The translations under genes were made by a program, and so were the position numbers. A stretch of DNA of 64,000 nucleotides from Peribacillus loiseleuriae (lineage in GTDB: Bacteria; Bacillota; Bacilli; Bacillales; DSM-1321). Shown here in pieces: positions 37,697 to 46,567 of this stretch. Below the pieces are notes generated by a model. The model searched no databases and was not told the DNA's origin. It saw only the letters and a program-made list of their open reading frames with translations. The stretch lies in contig NZ_LFZW01000001.1 in NCBI RefSeq assembly GCF_001183985.1, forward strand, positions 1,333,812 through 1,397,811. The letters run 5' to 3'. How positions within the stretch are numbered: the stretch's first letter is position 1; each line of letters starts with the position of its first letter.

Positions 37697-38466
37697 TTCA
37701 GCTTCGAAATATCCAAAAATCATTCGGTAATCAACTCGTGTTAAAAGGAATTGATCTTACAGTAAATAAAGGAGAGGTTGTTTCCATACTTGGACCAAGC
37801 GGATCTGGAAAGACAACGTTACTTCGTTGCATCAACTTTCTAGAAAGACCTAATGAGGGTGAAGTAATGGTTGATGACTTTACGGTGAATAGTAAACAAG
37901 CAAGTAAAAAAGAAATTCTGACACTTCGGAAAAAAACAGCCATGGTGTTTCAACAATATAACTTATTTAAACATAAAACAGTTATGGAAAATGTTATGGA
38001 AGGGTTGCTTGTGGTTCAGAAAAGCTCAAAAGAAACAGCAAGGAAATTGGCAATGGAAGTGCTAGCGAAAGTTGGGTTAACGGAGAAAGCAAATGCATAT
38101 CCAGTTCAGCTTTCTGGAGGACAACAACAGCGGGTTGGTATTGCAAGAGCCCTTGCGTTAAATCCAGAAGTGATTTTACTTGATGAACCAACATCCGCTC
38201 TTGATCCAGAACTTGTTGGAGAGGTGCTTGAGGTAATTAAGCGGATTGCCGATGAAGGAATTACGATGATTATTGTGACGCATGAAGTGAGTTTTGCTAA
38301 AGACGTCTCAGATTATATTGTGTTTATGGATCAGGGTGAAATTATCGAAGAAGGAACCCCGACGGTTATTTTTAATTATCCAAAAGAAGAAAGAACGAAA
38401 AGATTCTTTAAGAGAATAAACCGAGAAGCAGGTATTCTTGAATCAAATTTATCAAGCGTCATTTAA
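37693..38466 (+). CDS. tcyN: Cystine-type ABC transporter ATPase (TcyN-like)
   Basis: A 257-residue polar-amino-acid ATPase: Walker [10 protein letters not shown] near 33, [16 protein letters not shown], signature [10 protein letters not shown], Walker [14 protein letters not shown], switch [10 protein letters not shown]. Last gene of the sulfur-scavenging operon. The order monooxygenase, monooxygenase, acetyltransferase, binding protein, two permeases, ATPase differs from B. subtilis ytmI-tcyJKLMN-cmoOIJ but holds the same functions. GAGGTG site; no clear terminator before the SAM riboswitch. Confidence 0.9.
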   Translation: MIQLRNIQKSFGNQLVLKGIDLTVNKGEVVSILGPSGSGKTTLLRCINFLERPNEGEVMVDDFTVNSKQASKKEILTLRKKTAMVFQQYNLFKHKTVMENVMEGLLVVQKSSKETARKLAMEVLAKVGLTEKANAYPVQLSGGQQQRVGIARALALNPEVILLDEPTSALDPELVGEVLEVIKRIADEGITMIIVTHEVSFAKDVSDYIVFMDQGEIIEEGTPTVIFNYPKEERTKRFFKRINREAGILESNLSSVI

Positions 38467-38613
38467 CTACCAGAGAAAATGAGGTCGAAGTGGTGATTAA
38501 AAAGATGGTGAAAACTACAACTATAATTCACACTTAACACCTTTGGAAAGTCGGGAAAATAATTGACAAAGATTGTTTGCGAATTTACACTAAATGTAAC
38601 TAATAATCAGTTT

Positions 38614-38711
38614 TCTTATCAAGAGAGGTGGAGGGACTGGCCCTAAGATACCTCGGCAGCAGACTTTGTAGTACTGTGCCAATTCCAGCGAGCGAATGCT
38701 TGATAGATAAG
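38614..38711 (+). ncRNA. SAM-I (S-box) riboswitch, copy 1
   Basis: Canonical S-box bases: CTTATCAAGAGAGGTGGAGG, GACTGGCCC, ACCTCGGCA, GTGCCAATTCCAGC and the closing GATAAG. SAM binding should end transcription at the terminator 38739-38770 and so switch off the yezD-like gene. Confidence 0.95.
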
Positions 38712-38738
38712 AAGAGTAAGTACAGTTCTGTTGCTTAA

Positions 38739-38770
38739 CCTCTTCTTATTTTTTAGGAAGGGGTTTTTTT
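38739..38770 (+). terminator. SAM riboswitch terminator, copy 1
   Basis: CCTCTTCTT pairs with AGGAAGGGG, then TTTTTTT. The alternative antiterminator is AAGAAGAG (from 38710) with the same CTCTTCTT. Confidence 0.85.
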
Positions 38771-38797
38771 ATATCCGAAAATTTGGAGGGGATTCGA

Positions 38798-38974
38798 ATG
38801 GGAAGCATTGATGAGTTAAAATTAAAGTATATTATATCCAGTCTCAAGAATCTTGAGTTTGGTTCTTTGAACATTACCGTTCATGAAGGGGAAATTACTC
38901 AAATTGATGTGACAGAGAAGAAAAGATTTCCCAACTTGAAAAACCAAAAAATTAGGGAACAAGGAAGAGCTTGA
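38798..38974 (+). CDS. YezD-family small protein (DUF2292)
   Basis: A 58-residue protein (DELKLKYIISSLKNLEFGSL, then ITVHEGEITQIDVTEKKR) of the DUF2292/YezD family. Such genes are found behind SAM riboswitches and near sulfur assimilation genes in Firmicutes, suggesting a sulfur role; the activity is unknown. The ATG at 38798 follows GGAGGGG by 7 bases. It is the only gene under this S-box because a terminator follows 19 bases after its stop. Confidence 0.82.
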   Translation: MGSIDELKLKYIISSLKNLEFGSLNITVHEGEITQIDVTEKKRFPNLKNQKIREQGRA

Positions 38975-38993
38975 ATTTGAAATAAACGCGGAT

Positions 38994-39021
38994 TGAGCAT
39001 CTTGTAGAAGGTGCTCTTTTT
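38994..39021 (+). terminator. Terminator of the yezD-like gene
   Basis: GAGCATCTT-GTAG-AAGGTGCTC, then TTTTTT. Confidence 0.85.
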
Positions 39022-39488
39022 TCTTATTACGGAAAAACACTGCAATTATAGATTGGTAGTACTATATAGAATCCGTAAAAGGGGCGTGGAAAATGCGAAC
39101 TGAAAATCAATTAGTGGCCGATAGAATTAAATTCTTGACACTAACTAATCAGAGGATGGATGTTTTTTTTATTGGTCGTAATCTATGAGGTATGGAGAAA
39201 GGCATAGGTAAATTAGTTTAGATGTGATTTTATGTAAAAAGATAGGTCGGTTTAACTCTTTCGATTCTTCTTATAATTGAGCAGAAGTTCCTAGATTTTT
39301 GGATCGCGAGTTTGGTAAAGACAGGATAAACGATCGATTTTTTAAAAAAGGCATCTTTCTAAAATAAACTTATGGTAGGATAAAAAATAATGGAAAAACA
39401 TATAAAAAATTCCATAATCTATTTAGTGAGAATCAATTAATTAAAGATATTATTTTAGTTTGGCGCATTTTTGAGAGGGGATAATGGA
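39022..39488. other. Intergenic, no gene supported
   Basis: AT-rich. A 31-codon frame at 39093-39188 with a fair AGGGGCG site exists, but its product resembles nothing known. The last bases hold the GAGAGGGG site of the lipoprotein gene. Confidence 0.35.
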
Positions 39489-40550
39489 ATGGGCAAACAA
39501 GGTAACAGATTCTTGATCTTATTAGGTCTCATTTTCGTTTTAGGTGCATGCACAGGTACAGGTGAAAAGGCATCTACTGACAAGAATCAGGGAAAGAATA
39601 AGCAATTAGAAGCATCGATTGAGGATGCGTCATACATAGTTCCGGACCTTGGCGTTACTGAAAATCAGGAACAAGGAGTCATCGCCGTAAAATTAAAGGT
39701 GAAGAATCTATCGGATTCACCGATTCTTCTTTCAGAATATGATGGGGTTAAATTGTATGATGGAGATCAACAAATCAATATTAAGCCAGAATTGTATAAT
39801 CGCAAAGTAGACTTGAATATAGGTTCTAGCGGGAATCTCGGTGTCGGGAAAGCGAAATCACTTCTTGCTATTTTTGAAGTAGAGAAAGACAAGGAGTATG
39901 AAATCGGCTTGAGTCCAATTTCTAGTAACTTTGAAGAAAATAATGATGAGCTGACACTCAAGCTGGATACAAAGAAATATGCAGATAGTTACGAAACACT
40001 TCAAGATCCAGCGAAAGCCTTCACAGCCTATATCGATCAAATTTATTACGAAAAGGAAAACAGCGACTACGAACAATTTGTATCAGCTGATAAACCAGCC
40101 ATGCAAGAAGAGGCAAAAAATACGTTTAAAAGCGAAGTGAAAGAATTATTTAAAAAAGATTTAACTGATGAAGATATCGACAAACTATACATAAGCTATC
40201 GTGATATTTTAGCAGAAAAAGCAGTAGTAACTACATCAACTGCAGCATATGCCAATGATAAAGCCATCGTTGCGTTAGATGTAAAGACACTTCCGTTACA
40301 GGAATTATATCAAGAAGTGTATAAATATCAAAAAGAATTCCGGGATAAAACAGGCAGTTATGATGAGAAGGCAATAGATGAGTATGTCCTATCTAAATTT
40401 GACAGAATCCTAGATTCTATAGAATTAAAGTCCTCGAGCAGAAAAATTGAGGTTTCTCTTGTAAAAAAGGATGGGAAATGGACAATCGATCCCGTTAATA
40501 AATATGGGGAAAGCTTAGATAAGATTTTTGTAAAAGGATCAATTTATTAA
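39489..40550 (+). CDS. DUF5105-type lipoprotein
   Basis: A 353-residue cell-surface lipoprotein: signal peptide with lipobox VLGAC, a charged linker, an Ig-like/DUF4352-like segment (VIAVKLKVKNLSDSPILLSE, about 60-150), then an alpha/beta domain (about 170-350) as in DUF5105 proteins. Function unknown. The ATG at 39489 follows GAGAGGGG; a TTG at 39471 lies before that site. The next gene starts 15 bases later and encodes a membrane-anchored extracellular protein, so the two probably act together at the envelope. Confidence 0.75.
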   Translation: MGKQGNRFLILLGLIFVLGACTGTGEKASTDKNQGKNKQLEASIEDASYIVPDLGVTENQEQGVIAVKLKVKNLSDSPILLSEYDGVKLYDGDQQINIKPELYNRKVDLNIGSSGNLGVGKAKSLLAIFEVEKDKEYEIGLSPISSNFEENNDELTLKLDTKKYADSYETLQDPAKAFTAYIDQIYYEKENSDYEQFVSADKPAMQEEAKNTFKSEVKELFKKDLTDEDIDKLYISYRDILAEKAVVTTSTAAYANDKAIVALDVKTLPLQELYQEVYKYQKEFRDKTGSYDEKAIDEYVLSKFDRILDSIELKSSSRKIEVSLVKKDGKWTIDPVNKYGESLDKIFVKGSIY

Positions 40551-40565
40551 GGAGCTGTGAACAGT

Positions 40566-41711
40566 GTGAGTAAAAAGAGGTTATATGTAATCTCGGCAGC
40601 CTTTGTTCTGATTATCGTCATCATGGCCGTAGTCCTTTTTGTCCAGCAAAGCAACAAACCGAAACAAGCTGTGGAAGCATTCGAACAGGCTGTGGAGCAG
40701 AAGAAACCCAACCAGCTTAAGGGATGGATTATGGCTGATGATAAGAAGGCTGTAATAAATGATTCATCCTTGAAAGCTCTGGTTGCTTATCTAAATGCAA
40801 ATAATAATAGCTACCAGGCGATAACAGAAAGCTTGGATAAACAGGTGGAAAAGAAAGAATTCAAGACAACAAACCAGCAAATTAGCTTGGTGAAGACTGG
40901 AAATAAATGGGGTTTGTTCTCGGAGTATAAGTTTAAAGTTAAGACGGCTTACATCAAGGTAACCGGTCAGCATAAAGACGATGAGATTCATCTTTCCATC
41001 CAGAAATCCAGCGAATCCCTCAAAAAAGACAAAGAAGAGAAATTATATGGCCCGATCCTTCCAGGTACGTATCAAATTGATTTGACCGTAAAAAATAAGC
41101 TAGGCACTTTTTTGGACAACAGAAAAGTAGATGTTTGGGGAGGGAGCAAACAAGTAAGCTTGATTATCGATGATGATAAACTGGCCCAAAGTGATCAGCG
41201 GGTTCAAGAGGAGATCATTTCCGCAGTGGAAACTTTCAATAAAGATATTGTCGTGTATCAGACAAATGGTTTTGAGGCCAAACATTTAACCAATGTCACG
41301 GACTCAATTCTAGAAGATCTGGCATTTGTCGACTTTGAATCAGGATTTGATGAATTGGAACAATATGTAGATGAAATTCAAATGCAGTATTCGGAAACGG
41401 TCGTGAATCTTGACGATTTAGATATTAATCAAATCCATAGTGAATGGATCGCAGATGTCGAAGCATTTGTTGCTTATAATAATAAGTTGAAGATCCGTGA
41501 CCTCGAAGGGTATAAAGATACGTCCTATAAAGAGATTCGCACATATAGCTTGAAATATGATGATAAAAGAAAAAAATGGCTCATTGATGATGCGGATCAG
41601 GTTCCCGCGGACGGGTTTGAAAAAGACAAGTGGGATAAAAAGGCTGAATTGAGTGGAAAGAATTCACCTGTTATGAAATGGAAAAGGAAGGGGAGCGTGG
41701 ATCAGCTTTAA
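40566..41711 (+). CDS. TcaA-like membrane-anchored extracellular protein
   Basis: A 381-residue protein with one N-terminal membrane helix (YVISAAFVLIIVIMAVVLF). A large extracellular part follows with repeats of the TcaA/YvbJ type (PKQAVEAFEQAVEQKKPNQL, an Ig-like TYQIDLTVKNKLGTF, and an NTF2-like C-terminal domain). The zinc-ribbon found at the N-terminus of most family members is missing. TcaA of Staphylococcus affects glycopeptide response and wall teichoic acid. GTG start, uncertain between 40557 and 40566; GGAG lies upstream of the second. A terminator follows. Confidence 0.72.
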   Translation: MSKKRLYVISAAFVLIIVIMAVVLFVQQSNKPKQAVEAFEQAVEQKKPNQLKGWIMADDKKAVINDSSLKALVAYLNANNNSYQAITESLDKQVEKKEFKTTNQQISLVKTGNKWGLFSEYKFKVKTAYIKVTGQHKDDEIHLSIQKSSESLKKDKEEKLYGPILPGTYQIDLTVKNKLGTFLDNRKVDVWGGSKQVSLIIDDDKLAQSDQRVQEEIISAVETFNKDIVVYQTNGFEAKHLTNVTDSILEDLAFVDFESGFDELEQYVDEIQMQYSETVVNLDDLDINQIHSEWIADVEAFVAYNNKLKIRDLEGYKDTSYKEIRTYSLKYDDKRKKWLIDDADQVPADGFEKDKWDKKAELSGKNSPVMKWKRKGSVDQL

Positions 41712-41737
41712 ATAATTGAACCATTTATTTATGTTCG

Positions 41738-41768
41738 CCTAATAGACTTTGCGTTTATTAGGTTTTTT
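41738..41768 (+). terminator. Terminator of the lipoprotein/TcaA-like operon
   Basis: CCTAATA pairs with TATTAGG, then TTTTTT. Confidence 0.75.
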
Positions 41769-41948
41769 GGTTTGTTCTTAGAAAAAATCTCGTGAGTTTT
41801 GGAATTGGTAATTTTTATCTGGCTCAACTTAGTGTTCAAGTTATTTGATGACAGAGCTAAAGTTAGCATAGCTTCGCCCTCTTTTTCTTCATATAAAGAG
41901 TAATTGTGTAATACGTATAGAATTAGAAGAATGTGAAGGAGGATCAAC

Positions 41949-42872
41949 ATGAACACGGTAAAACCAGCACGCCTTCAAAAAGGGGATACAGTAGGAGTCA
42001 TTGCTCCAGCAAGTCCACCAGATCAAGCAAAAATTAAACAAGCTCTTTCTTTTTTTACAGAACTAGGTTTACATTATAAGCTTGGAAAAAACATAGAATG
42101 CCAATATGGTTATTTAGCAGGCAGTGATGAAGAAAGAGTGGAAGATGTGCACAGTATGTTTTCTGATCCTAGTATAAAAGCTGTTTTTTCAGCGCGTGGA
42201 GGGTATGGAACACCGCGAATTGCTACTCATATCGATTATGAAATCATTAAAAATAATCCGAAAATCTTCTGGGGATACAGTGATCTTACTTTTTTGCACA
42301 ATGCTTTTTTTCAAAAAACAGGACTTGTTACTTTCCATGGACCGATGCTAAGTTCTGATTTGGGGGATGAAACGATTGATCCCTTAACTAAATCACGATT
42401 TTTGCAATTATTTGACTCACAATCCTTTGTTTATGATGAGACAATCTCACCACTTGTAACGGAAATTCCTGGTGAAGCAAGTGGACTACTGATCGGTGGA
42501 AACTTATCTTTGTTAGTTAGTACGCTAGGTACGGAATTTGAATTAGATACAAAAGATAAACTGCTATTAATTGAAGATATTCATGAAGAGCCTCGTTCAA
42601 TAGATAGAATGCTGAACCAGTTGTACATGAGCGGTAAATTATCTGATGCAGCAGGGATATTAATAGGCGACTTTAAAGAATGTGACACGACACGTTCCCT
42701 ATCGCTTACTTTGGCTGAAGTTCTACAGCATTACATCAAACTTGCTAATAAACCGACAGTATCAGGTTTTCAGATTGGTCATTGTACCCCACATGTGGCG
42801 ATACCACTTGGCACGTTTACTAAACTTGATGCAAGTAATCGTGAAGTAACCATTGAAAGTGGCGTTCAATGA
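41949..42872 (+). CDS. LD-carboxypeptidase, S66 family (LdcA/MccF)
   Basis: Cytoplasmic serine peptidase trimming the terminal D-residue of murein tetrapeptides in cell-wall recycling; some relatives (MccF) give microcin C immunity. The 307 residues show the N-terminal GDTVGVIAPASPP, the nucleophile Ser111 in WGYSDLT, ARGGYGTPRI before it, the Glu of LLIEDIHEEP and the His of QIGHCTPH, completing the Ser-Glu-His triad. Closest in plan to B. subtilis YkfA. GGAGGATC precedes the ATG. Single gene with its own terminator. Confidence 0.9.
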   Translation: MNTVKPARLQKGDTVGVIAPASPPDQAKIKQALSFFTELGLHYKLGKNIECQYGYLAGSDEERVEDVHSMFSDPSIKAVFSARGGYGTPRIATHIDYEIIKNNPKIFWGYSDLTFLHNAFFQKTGLVTFHGPMLSSDLGDETIDPLTKSRFLQLFDSQSFVYDETISPLVTEIPGEASGLLIGGNLSLLVSTLGTEFELDTKDKLLLIEDIHEEPRSIDRMLNQLYMSGKLSDAAGILIGDFKECDTTRSLSLTLAEVLQHYIKLANKPTVSGFQIGHCTPHVAIPLGTFTKLDASNREVTIESGVQ

Positions 42873-42956
42873 TTTAAGCAAAGTGAAAATCGAGAATATG
42901 ATTTTTAGAAAACAACATCACTGGGCAATCAAATATTTAGCGGATAAATGAATATA

Positions 42957-42988
42957 AAACTCGTCCATCGTGACGAGTTTTTGCTTTT
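42957..42988 (+). terminator. Terminator of the LD-carboxypeptidase gene
   Basis: AAACTCGT pairs with ACGAGTTT, then TTGCTTTT. Confidence 0.75.
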
Positions 42989-43186
42989 AGAAAAACTGAA
43001 ACCTTTTCTCGATCATTTCGTAAATGAACTAATCGATTAGATTCCTTATTCAAAGAAAATGGGGCTTTTAAATGAAAGAAAAAAATCCAAAGGTGAAAAG
43101 CGGTAATGATGATATTTACGGATTAATAGTATTGAAGGGACTGTCATGTAATGAAGCTTGATTTTTCAAAAAACAGAGGGGGCAAG

Positions 43187-43783
43187 ATGGGGAAGATCAA
43201 TAATATTATGCTAATCGCTGCTATATTAGGTGTCGTATATATTGGTTTCCTACACGTAAATATTCAGCAAGCCATTCAAAAAAAAGCACCAATTCATGCT
43301 GATTATTTAATCGTGTTGGGTGCACAAGTGAGAGGTACTGTCCCATCTCTGTCTCTACAATATCGAATAAATACTGCGGCAGAATATTTAACTAGCAACA
43401 AGTCCACGGTTGCTATTGTGTCTGGTGGACAAGGAAATGGAGAAGAAATTAGTGAAGCAGAAGCGATGAAACGGGGCCTGCTGAAAAATGGAATTGAAGA
43501 GTCACGAATTATTATGGAAGACCGATCGACAAGTACCTATGAAAATATAAAATATTCAAAACAGCTTATTCCAGAAGGCGCTAAGAAAGGTTTTCTCGTC
43601 ACGAATGATTTCCATGTTTACAGAGCTGAGAAAATTGCTGCGAGTCAAGGATTGAAACTTCAGGGAATTGCTGCAGACACACCAAAAGTTGTTCTAGTAA
43701 AATCGTATATACGTGAATATTTAGCGATTACGAAATTCTACGGTACAGAGTTGCTGCGAAGAATTAAACTAATAGATGGATAA
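43187..43783 (+). CDS. YdcF/DUF218-family membrane-anchored protein
   Basis: A 198-residue protein with one N-terminal membrane anchor (NNIMLIAAILGVVYIGFL) and a DUF218 domain. It contains ADYLIVLGAQVRG, VAIVSGGQGNGEEISEA, the EDRSTSTYENIKYS motif and TNDFHVYRA. The fold is Rossmann-like and members have been linked to envelope polysaccharide or SAM-binding, without firm function. The ATG at 43187 follows GAGGGGG; an in-frame ATG at 43151 would add 12 residues. Confidence 0.82.
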   Translation: MGKINNIMLIAAILGVVYIGFLHVNIQQAIQKKAPIHADYLIVLGAQVRGTVPSLSLQYRINTAAEYLTSNKSTVAIVSGGQGNGEEISEAEAMKRGLLKNGIEESRIIMEDRSTSTYENIKYSKQLIPEGAKKGFLVTNDFHVYRAEKIAASQGLKLQGIAADTPKVVLVKSYIREYLAITKFYGTELLRRIKLIDG

Positions 43784-43833
43784 TGTGGCCGCTTTTTTTT
43801 ACAGATTATTCCTTGTGTGACCATAAAAAAAAA

Positions 43834-43879
43834 GAGGGATCTCAAACCTAAGGATCAGACCTTTTTTTGAGAAACCCTC
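43834..43879 (-). terminator. Displaced terminator of the aminopeptidase gene
   Basis: GAGGG..CTCAAA pairs with TTTGAG..CCCTC. The T run (TTTTTTTTTT) follows only on the minus strand, although no intact minus-strand gene ends here. It lies 14 bases from the second copy of the aminopeptidase gene end, so I read it as the original terminator of that gene, cut off by the integrated element. It contains GGATCAGACC, similar to the GGGTC-family arm. Confidence 0.65.
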
Positions 43880-43893
43880 CTAATCATTAAAAC

Positions 43894-43914
43894 GCCCAAT
43901 CCCCATTACGGAAG
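43894..43914. repeat. Putative attL: 21-bp copy of the aminopeptidase 3' end
   Basis: Identical in sequence and orientation to 48616-48636 (begins GCCCAATCCCC, ends TTACGGAAG). On the minus strand it encodes FRNGDWA, here followed by TTT TAA, which would complete the protein as GDWAF. Confidence 0.75.
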
Positions 43915-43924
43915 GGAAAAAAGC

Positions 43925-44359
43925 AGGCCCATTCTGGACCTTTTTTCAGCATGGCTTTATGAACAAAAAGACCAAAACCTATCCAAAAGCGCTCTAGGAA
44001 AAGCCATCACTTATTGTTTGAAACAATGGAATCACCTTGAAGCTTTTTTATTAGATGGCCATTTAGAAATCGATAATAATAGAAGTGAACGTTCCATTAA
44101 ACCGTTTGTGAGTGGGAGAAAAAATTGGATGTTCTCCAATACATTGCGAGGTGCTAGAGGGAGCGCCATCATGTATAGTGTCGTTGAAACGGTATAAGAG
44201 AACGGTTTAAGTCCGTATCATTATCTTCGCTATTTATTTGAAACGCTACCAAATATGGATGTAACGAATAAAGAAGAAATAGATCAAGTCTTACCTTGGT
44301 CAACGGATTTACCTTCCATATGCAAAGTGCCGATAAAAAGGGAAGTAAACGTCAAGTAG
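43925..44359 (+). pseudogene. IS66-family transposase, C-terminal fragment with internal stop
   Basis: Reads RPILDLFSAWLYEQ, LGKAITYCLKQWNHLEAFL, then LEIDNNRSERSIKPFVSGRK and GARGSAIMYSVVETV, the unmistakable DDE-domain end of IS66 transposases including the catalytic-glutamate region NNRSER. A TAA at 44195-44197 interrupts it, and the frame then continues (ENGLSPYHYLRYLFETLPN) to the TAG at 44357. The N-terminal two thirds and the accessory genes tnpA/tnpB are absent; the left break coincides with the attL core. Non-functional. Confidence 0.88.
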
Positions 44360-44405
44360 TCCTGAAAACACAATTTTCATCGTGTATTTGGGCTACTTGA
44401 CGTTT
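44345..44405. repeat. IS66 right end, inverted repeat
   Basis: GTAAACGTCAAGTAG (44345-44359) is the reverse complement of CTACTTGACGTTTAC ending near 44405. IS66 elements begin GTAA and end TTAC, so the right terminus is probably at about 44405. The left end is lost. Confidence 0.5.
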
Positions 44406-44426
44406 ACGTAAACTCAAGAATAGAAA

Positions 44427-44468
44427 AGGCACAATAAGCAGCTAAAAACCGCTTATCGTGCCTTTTTG
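44427..44468 (+). terminator. Hairpin terminator after the IS66 fragment
   Basis: AGGCAC..ATAAGC pairs with GCTTAT..GTGCCT, then TTTTT. No intact gene precedes it now. Confidence 0.6.
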
Positions 44469-44548
44469 CGCGCAAAACTTCCGATTGTCCCCTGTAAGAA
44501 CCGTCCCTTCGTTTCCAAATTTATTCCATTCAACTATTCCATTTTCTG

Positions 44549-44576
44549 TGTTATAGTTCAATATTGAACTATAACA
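44549..44576. promoter_or_regulatory. 28-bp perfect palindrome upstream of the ABC-F gene
   Basis: TGTTATAGTTCAAT followed by its exact reverse complement, without a spacer and without a T run. It lies 72 bases before the start codon, in the promoter region. Too long and regular for chance; a dimeric repressor operator is the simplest reading. Confidence 0.55.
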
Positions 44577-44648
44577 ATCAGATGAACGATTTTATAGTTA
44601 TTTCCTAAACGAAACAAAATAAAATGAAATTTAAATGAGGTTAAATAT

Positions 44649-46205
44649 ATGAGTGTATTAACGGTTACAGACCTAAACCACGGATTTGGCGATCGTACGA
44701 TCTTTGATAATGTTTCCTTCCGCTTGTTAAAAGGTGAACATATAGCTTTAATTGGGGCAAACGGCGAAGGTAAATCGACGTTTATGAATATCATTACAGG
44801 GCAACTTCAGCCTGACGATGGAAAAATAGAGTGGTCAAAGCATCAACGAGTCGGTTATCTTGATCAACATACGGTTTTACAGAAGGGAATGTCAATCCGT
44901 GACGTATTAAAAACGGCTTTTCAATATCTCTTTGACGTTGAAACGAATATTAATACCATTTATGAAAAGATTTCAGACGTTACACCTGAAGAAATAGAAA
45001 AGTTGTTAGAGGAAGTTGGTACATTACAAGACATATTAACAAATAATGATTTCTATATGATTGATTCTAAGGTAGAAGAAGTGGCACTTGGTCTTGGACT
45101 TGATGGTATAGGATTAGAAAAAGATGTTCATGATTTAAGCGGTGGGCAACGAACGAAGGTTTTATTAGCCAAGCTTTTACTTGAGAAACCAGATATTCTT
45201 CTTTTAGATGAGCCTACAAACTATTTAGACGAACAACACATTGAGTGGTTAAGACGTTACCTGCAAGAATACGATAATGCTTTTTTATTAATTTCTCATG
45301 ATATTCCATTTCTTAATAGCGTTGCAAATGTGATCTACCATTTAGAAAATCAGAAATTAAATCGCTACGTGGGTGATTACAACCATTTCCTTATTGCCTA
45401 TGAAGCTAAAAAAATACAAGTTGAAGCTGCCTTTAAGAGACAACAATCAGAAATTTCTAGTTTAAAAGATTTTGTAGCCCGTAATAAGGCAAGGGCATCT
45501 ACCAGCAGCCTTGCCATGTCGAGACAGAAAAAACTCGATAAAATGGATGTTATTGAAATAGCACAGGAACGACCAAAACCTGATTTCAACTTTAAAGAAG
45601 CAAGAACCTCAGGTAAATTAATTGTTGAGACGAAAGAATTTGTCATTGGGTACGATGAGCCACTATCAAAGCCGTTAAATCTTTATATAGAGCGTGGACA
45701 AAAAGTGGCATTAGTTGGAGCGAATGGGATTGGTAAGACTACACTCCTTCGTAGCATGCTCGGAGAAATAAGATCTCTTGCTGGTTCACTTGAACGCGGT
45801 GAACATCAGTATATTGGGTATTTTGAACAAGAAGTGAAAACGGAAAATCAAAACACGTGCATCGAAGAAATATCGAATACGTTTCCTCAGTTAAGCCAAG
45901 GACAGGTACGCGCTGCTCTTGCGAGATGTGGGTTAACTAGAAAACATATTGAAAGTAAAATATCCGTATTAAGTGGTGGAGAGCAAGCGAAAGTCCGGTT
46001 ATGTAAGCTCCTTAACCAAGAAAGCAATATCCTTGTTTTTGATGAGCCAACCAACCATTTGGATAAAGATGCAAAAGCTGAGCTAAAACGAGCTTTGAAA
46101 TCGTATAAGGGAAGCGTGGTCCTTATCTCACATGAACCTGATTTTTACCAAGACGTGGTAACAGATATTTGGGACGTAGAATCATGGACAACGAAAGCCA
46201 TCTAA
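44649..46205 (+). CDS. ABC-F ATPase (YkpA/YbiT type)
   Basis: A 518-residue soluble protein with two ABC domains and no membrane segment. Walker A GANGEGKST near 39 and GANGIGKTT near 357, signatures LSGGQRTKV and LSGGEQAKV, Walker B LLLDEPTNYLD and LVFDEPTNHLD. The inter-domain linker (about 245-320) is charged. ABC-F proteins bind the ribosomal E site; family members protect against antibiotics or restart stalled ribosomes. Sequence pattern is nearer to housekeeping YkpA/YbiT than to known resistance types, but its location inside a mobile element and the palindrome upstream leave a protective role open. Confidence 0.88.
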   Translation: MSVLTVTDLNHGFGDRTIFDNVSFRLLKGEHIALIGANGEGKSTFMNIITGQLQPDDGKIEWSKHQRVGYLDQHTVLQKGMSIRDVLKTAFQYLFDVETNINTIYEKISDVTPEEIEKLLEEVGTLQDILTNNDFYMIDSKVEEVALGLGLDGIGLEKDVHDLSGGQRTKVLLAKLLLEKPDILLLDEPTNYLDEQHIEWLRRYLQEYDNAFLLISHDIPFLNSVANVIYHLENQKLNRYVGDYNHFLIAYEAKKIQVEAAFKRQQSEISSLKDFVARNKARASTSSLAMSRQKKLDKMDVIEIAQERPKPDFNFKEARTSGKLIVETKEFVIGYDEPLSKPLNLYIERGQKVALVGANGIGKTTLLRSMLGEIRSLAGSLERGEHQYIGYFEQEVKTENQNTCIEEISNTFPQLSQGQVRAALARCGLTRKHIESKISVLSGGEQAKVRLCKLLNQESNILVFDEPTNHLDKDAKAELKRALKSYKGSVVLISHEPDFYQDVVTDIWDVESWTTKAI

Positions 46206-46263
46206 ACTTGAACGTTCCGAGTAAGAGTCGCCATTTCTGACTACCCATATGAATAGTAAAAGA

Positions 46264-46296
46264 GGAGAGCCGATCATGATTACTCTCCTTTTTTCT
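46264..46296 (+). terminator. Terminator of the ABC-F gene
   Basis: GGAGAG pairs with CTCTCC around a CCGATCATGATTA loop, then TTTTTTC. Confidence 0.8.
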
Positions 46297-46567
46297 TATA
46301 TTCCATAAATCTTCAGTGAAACAAGATTTTACACGGTGTGACTATGGTAAAGCCTATTGACTCCACAGAGTTATATCCATTCTACTAATTGTAAATGTTT
46401 GGTGGGAGGAGGTGCCTGCCCCTGGGTGCCTCCCATATTCTAAGAATTCATCGTCAAGCTGATCAACGGCTACAATTTTGTTATTATTCAAAATCTCAGC
46501 AAGGATGATTCTCGCTGTTGAAATGGGGTCAATATGGTCTGCGTTAAGCATGGTAACAGGCCAATAC

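Noticed and set aside
39093..39188. 31-codon frame with a fair AGGGGCG site
   Set aside because: Too short, no family recognised, no terminator behind it; left as unsupported.
46354..46551. 65-codon minus-strand frame downstream of the DUF3888 gene
   Set aside because: The first half looks protein-like, but there is no ribosome site. The second half lies in a GC-rich hairpin and reads like non-coding DNA.
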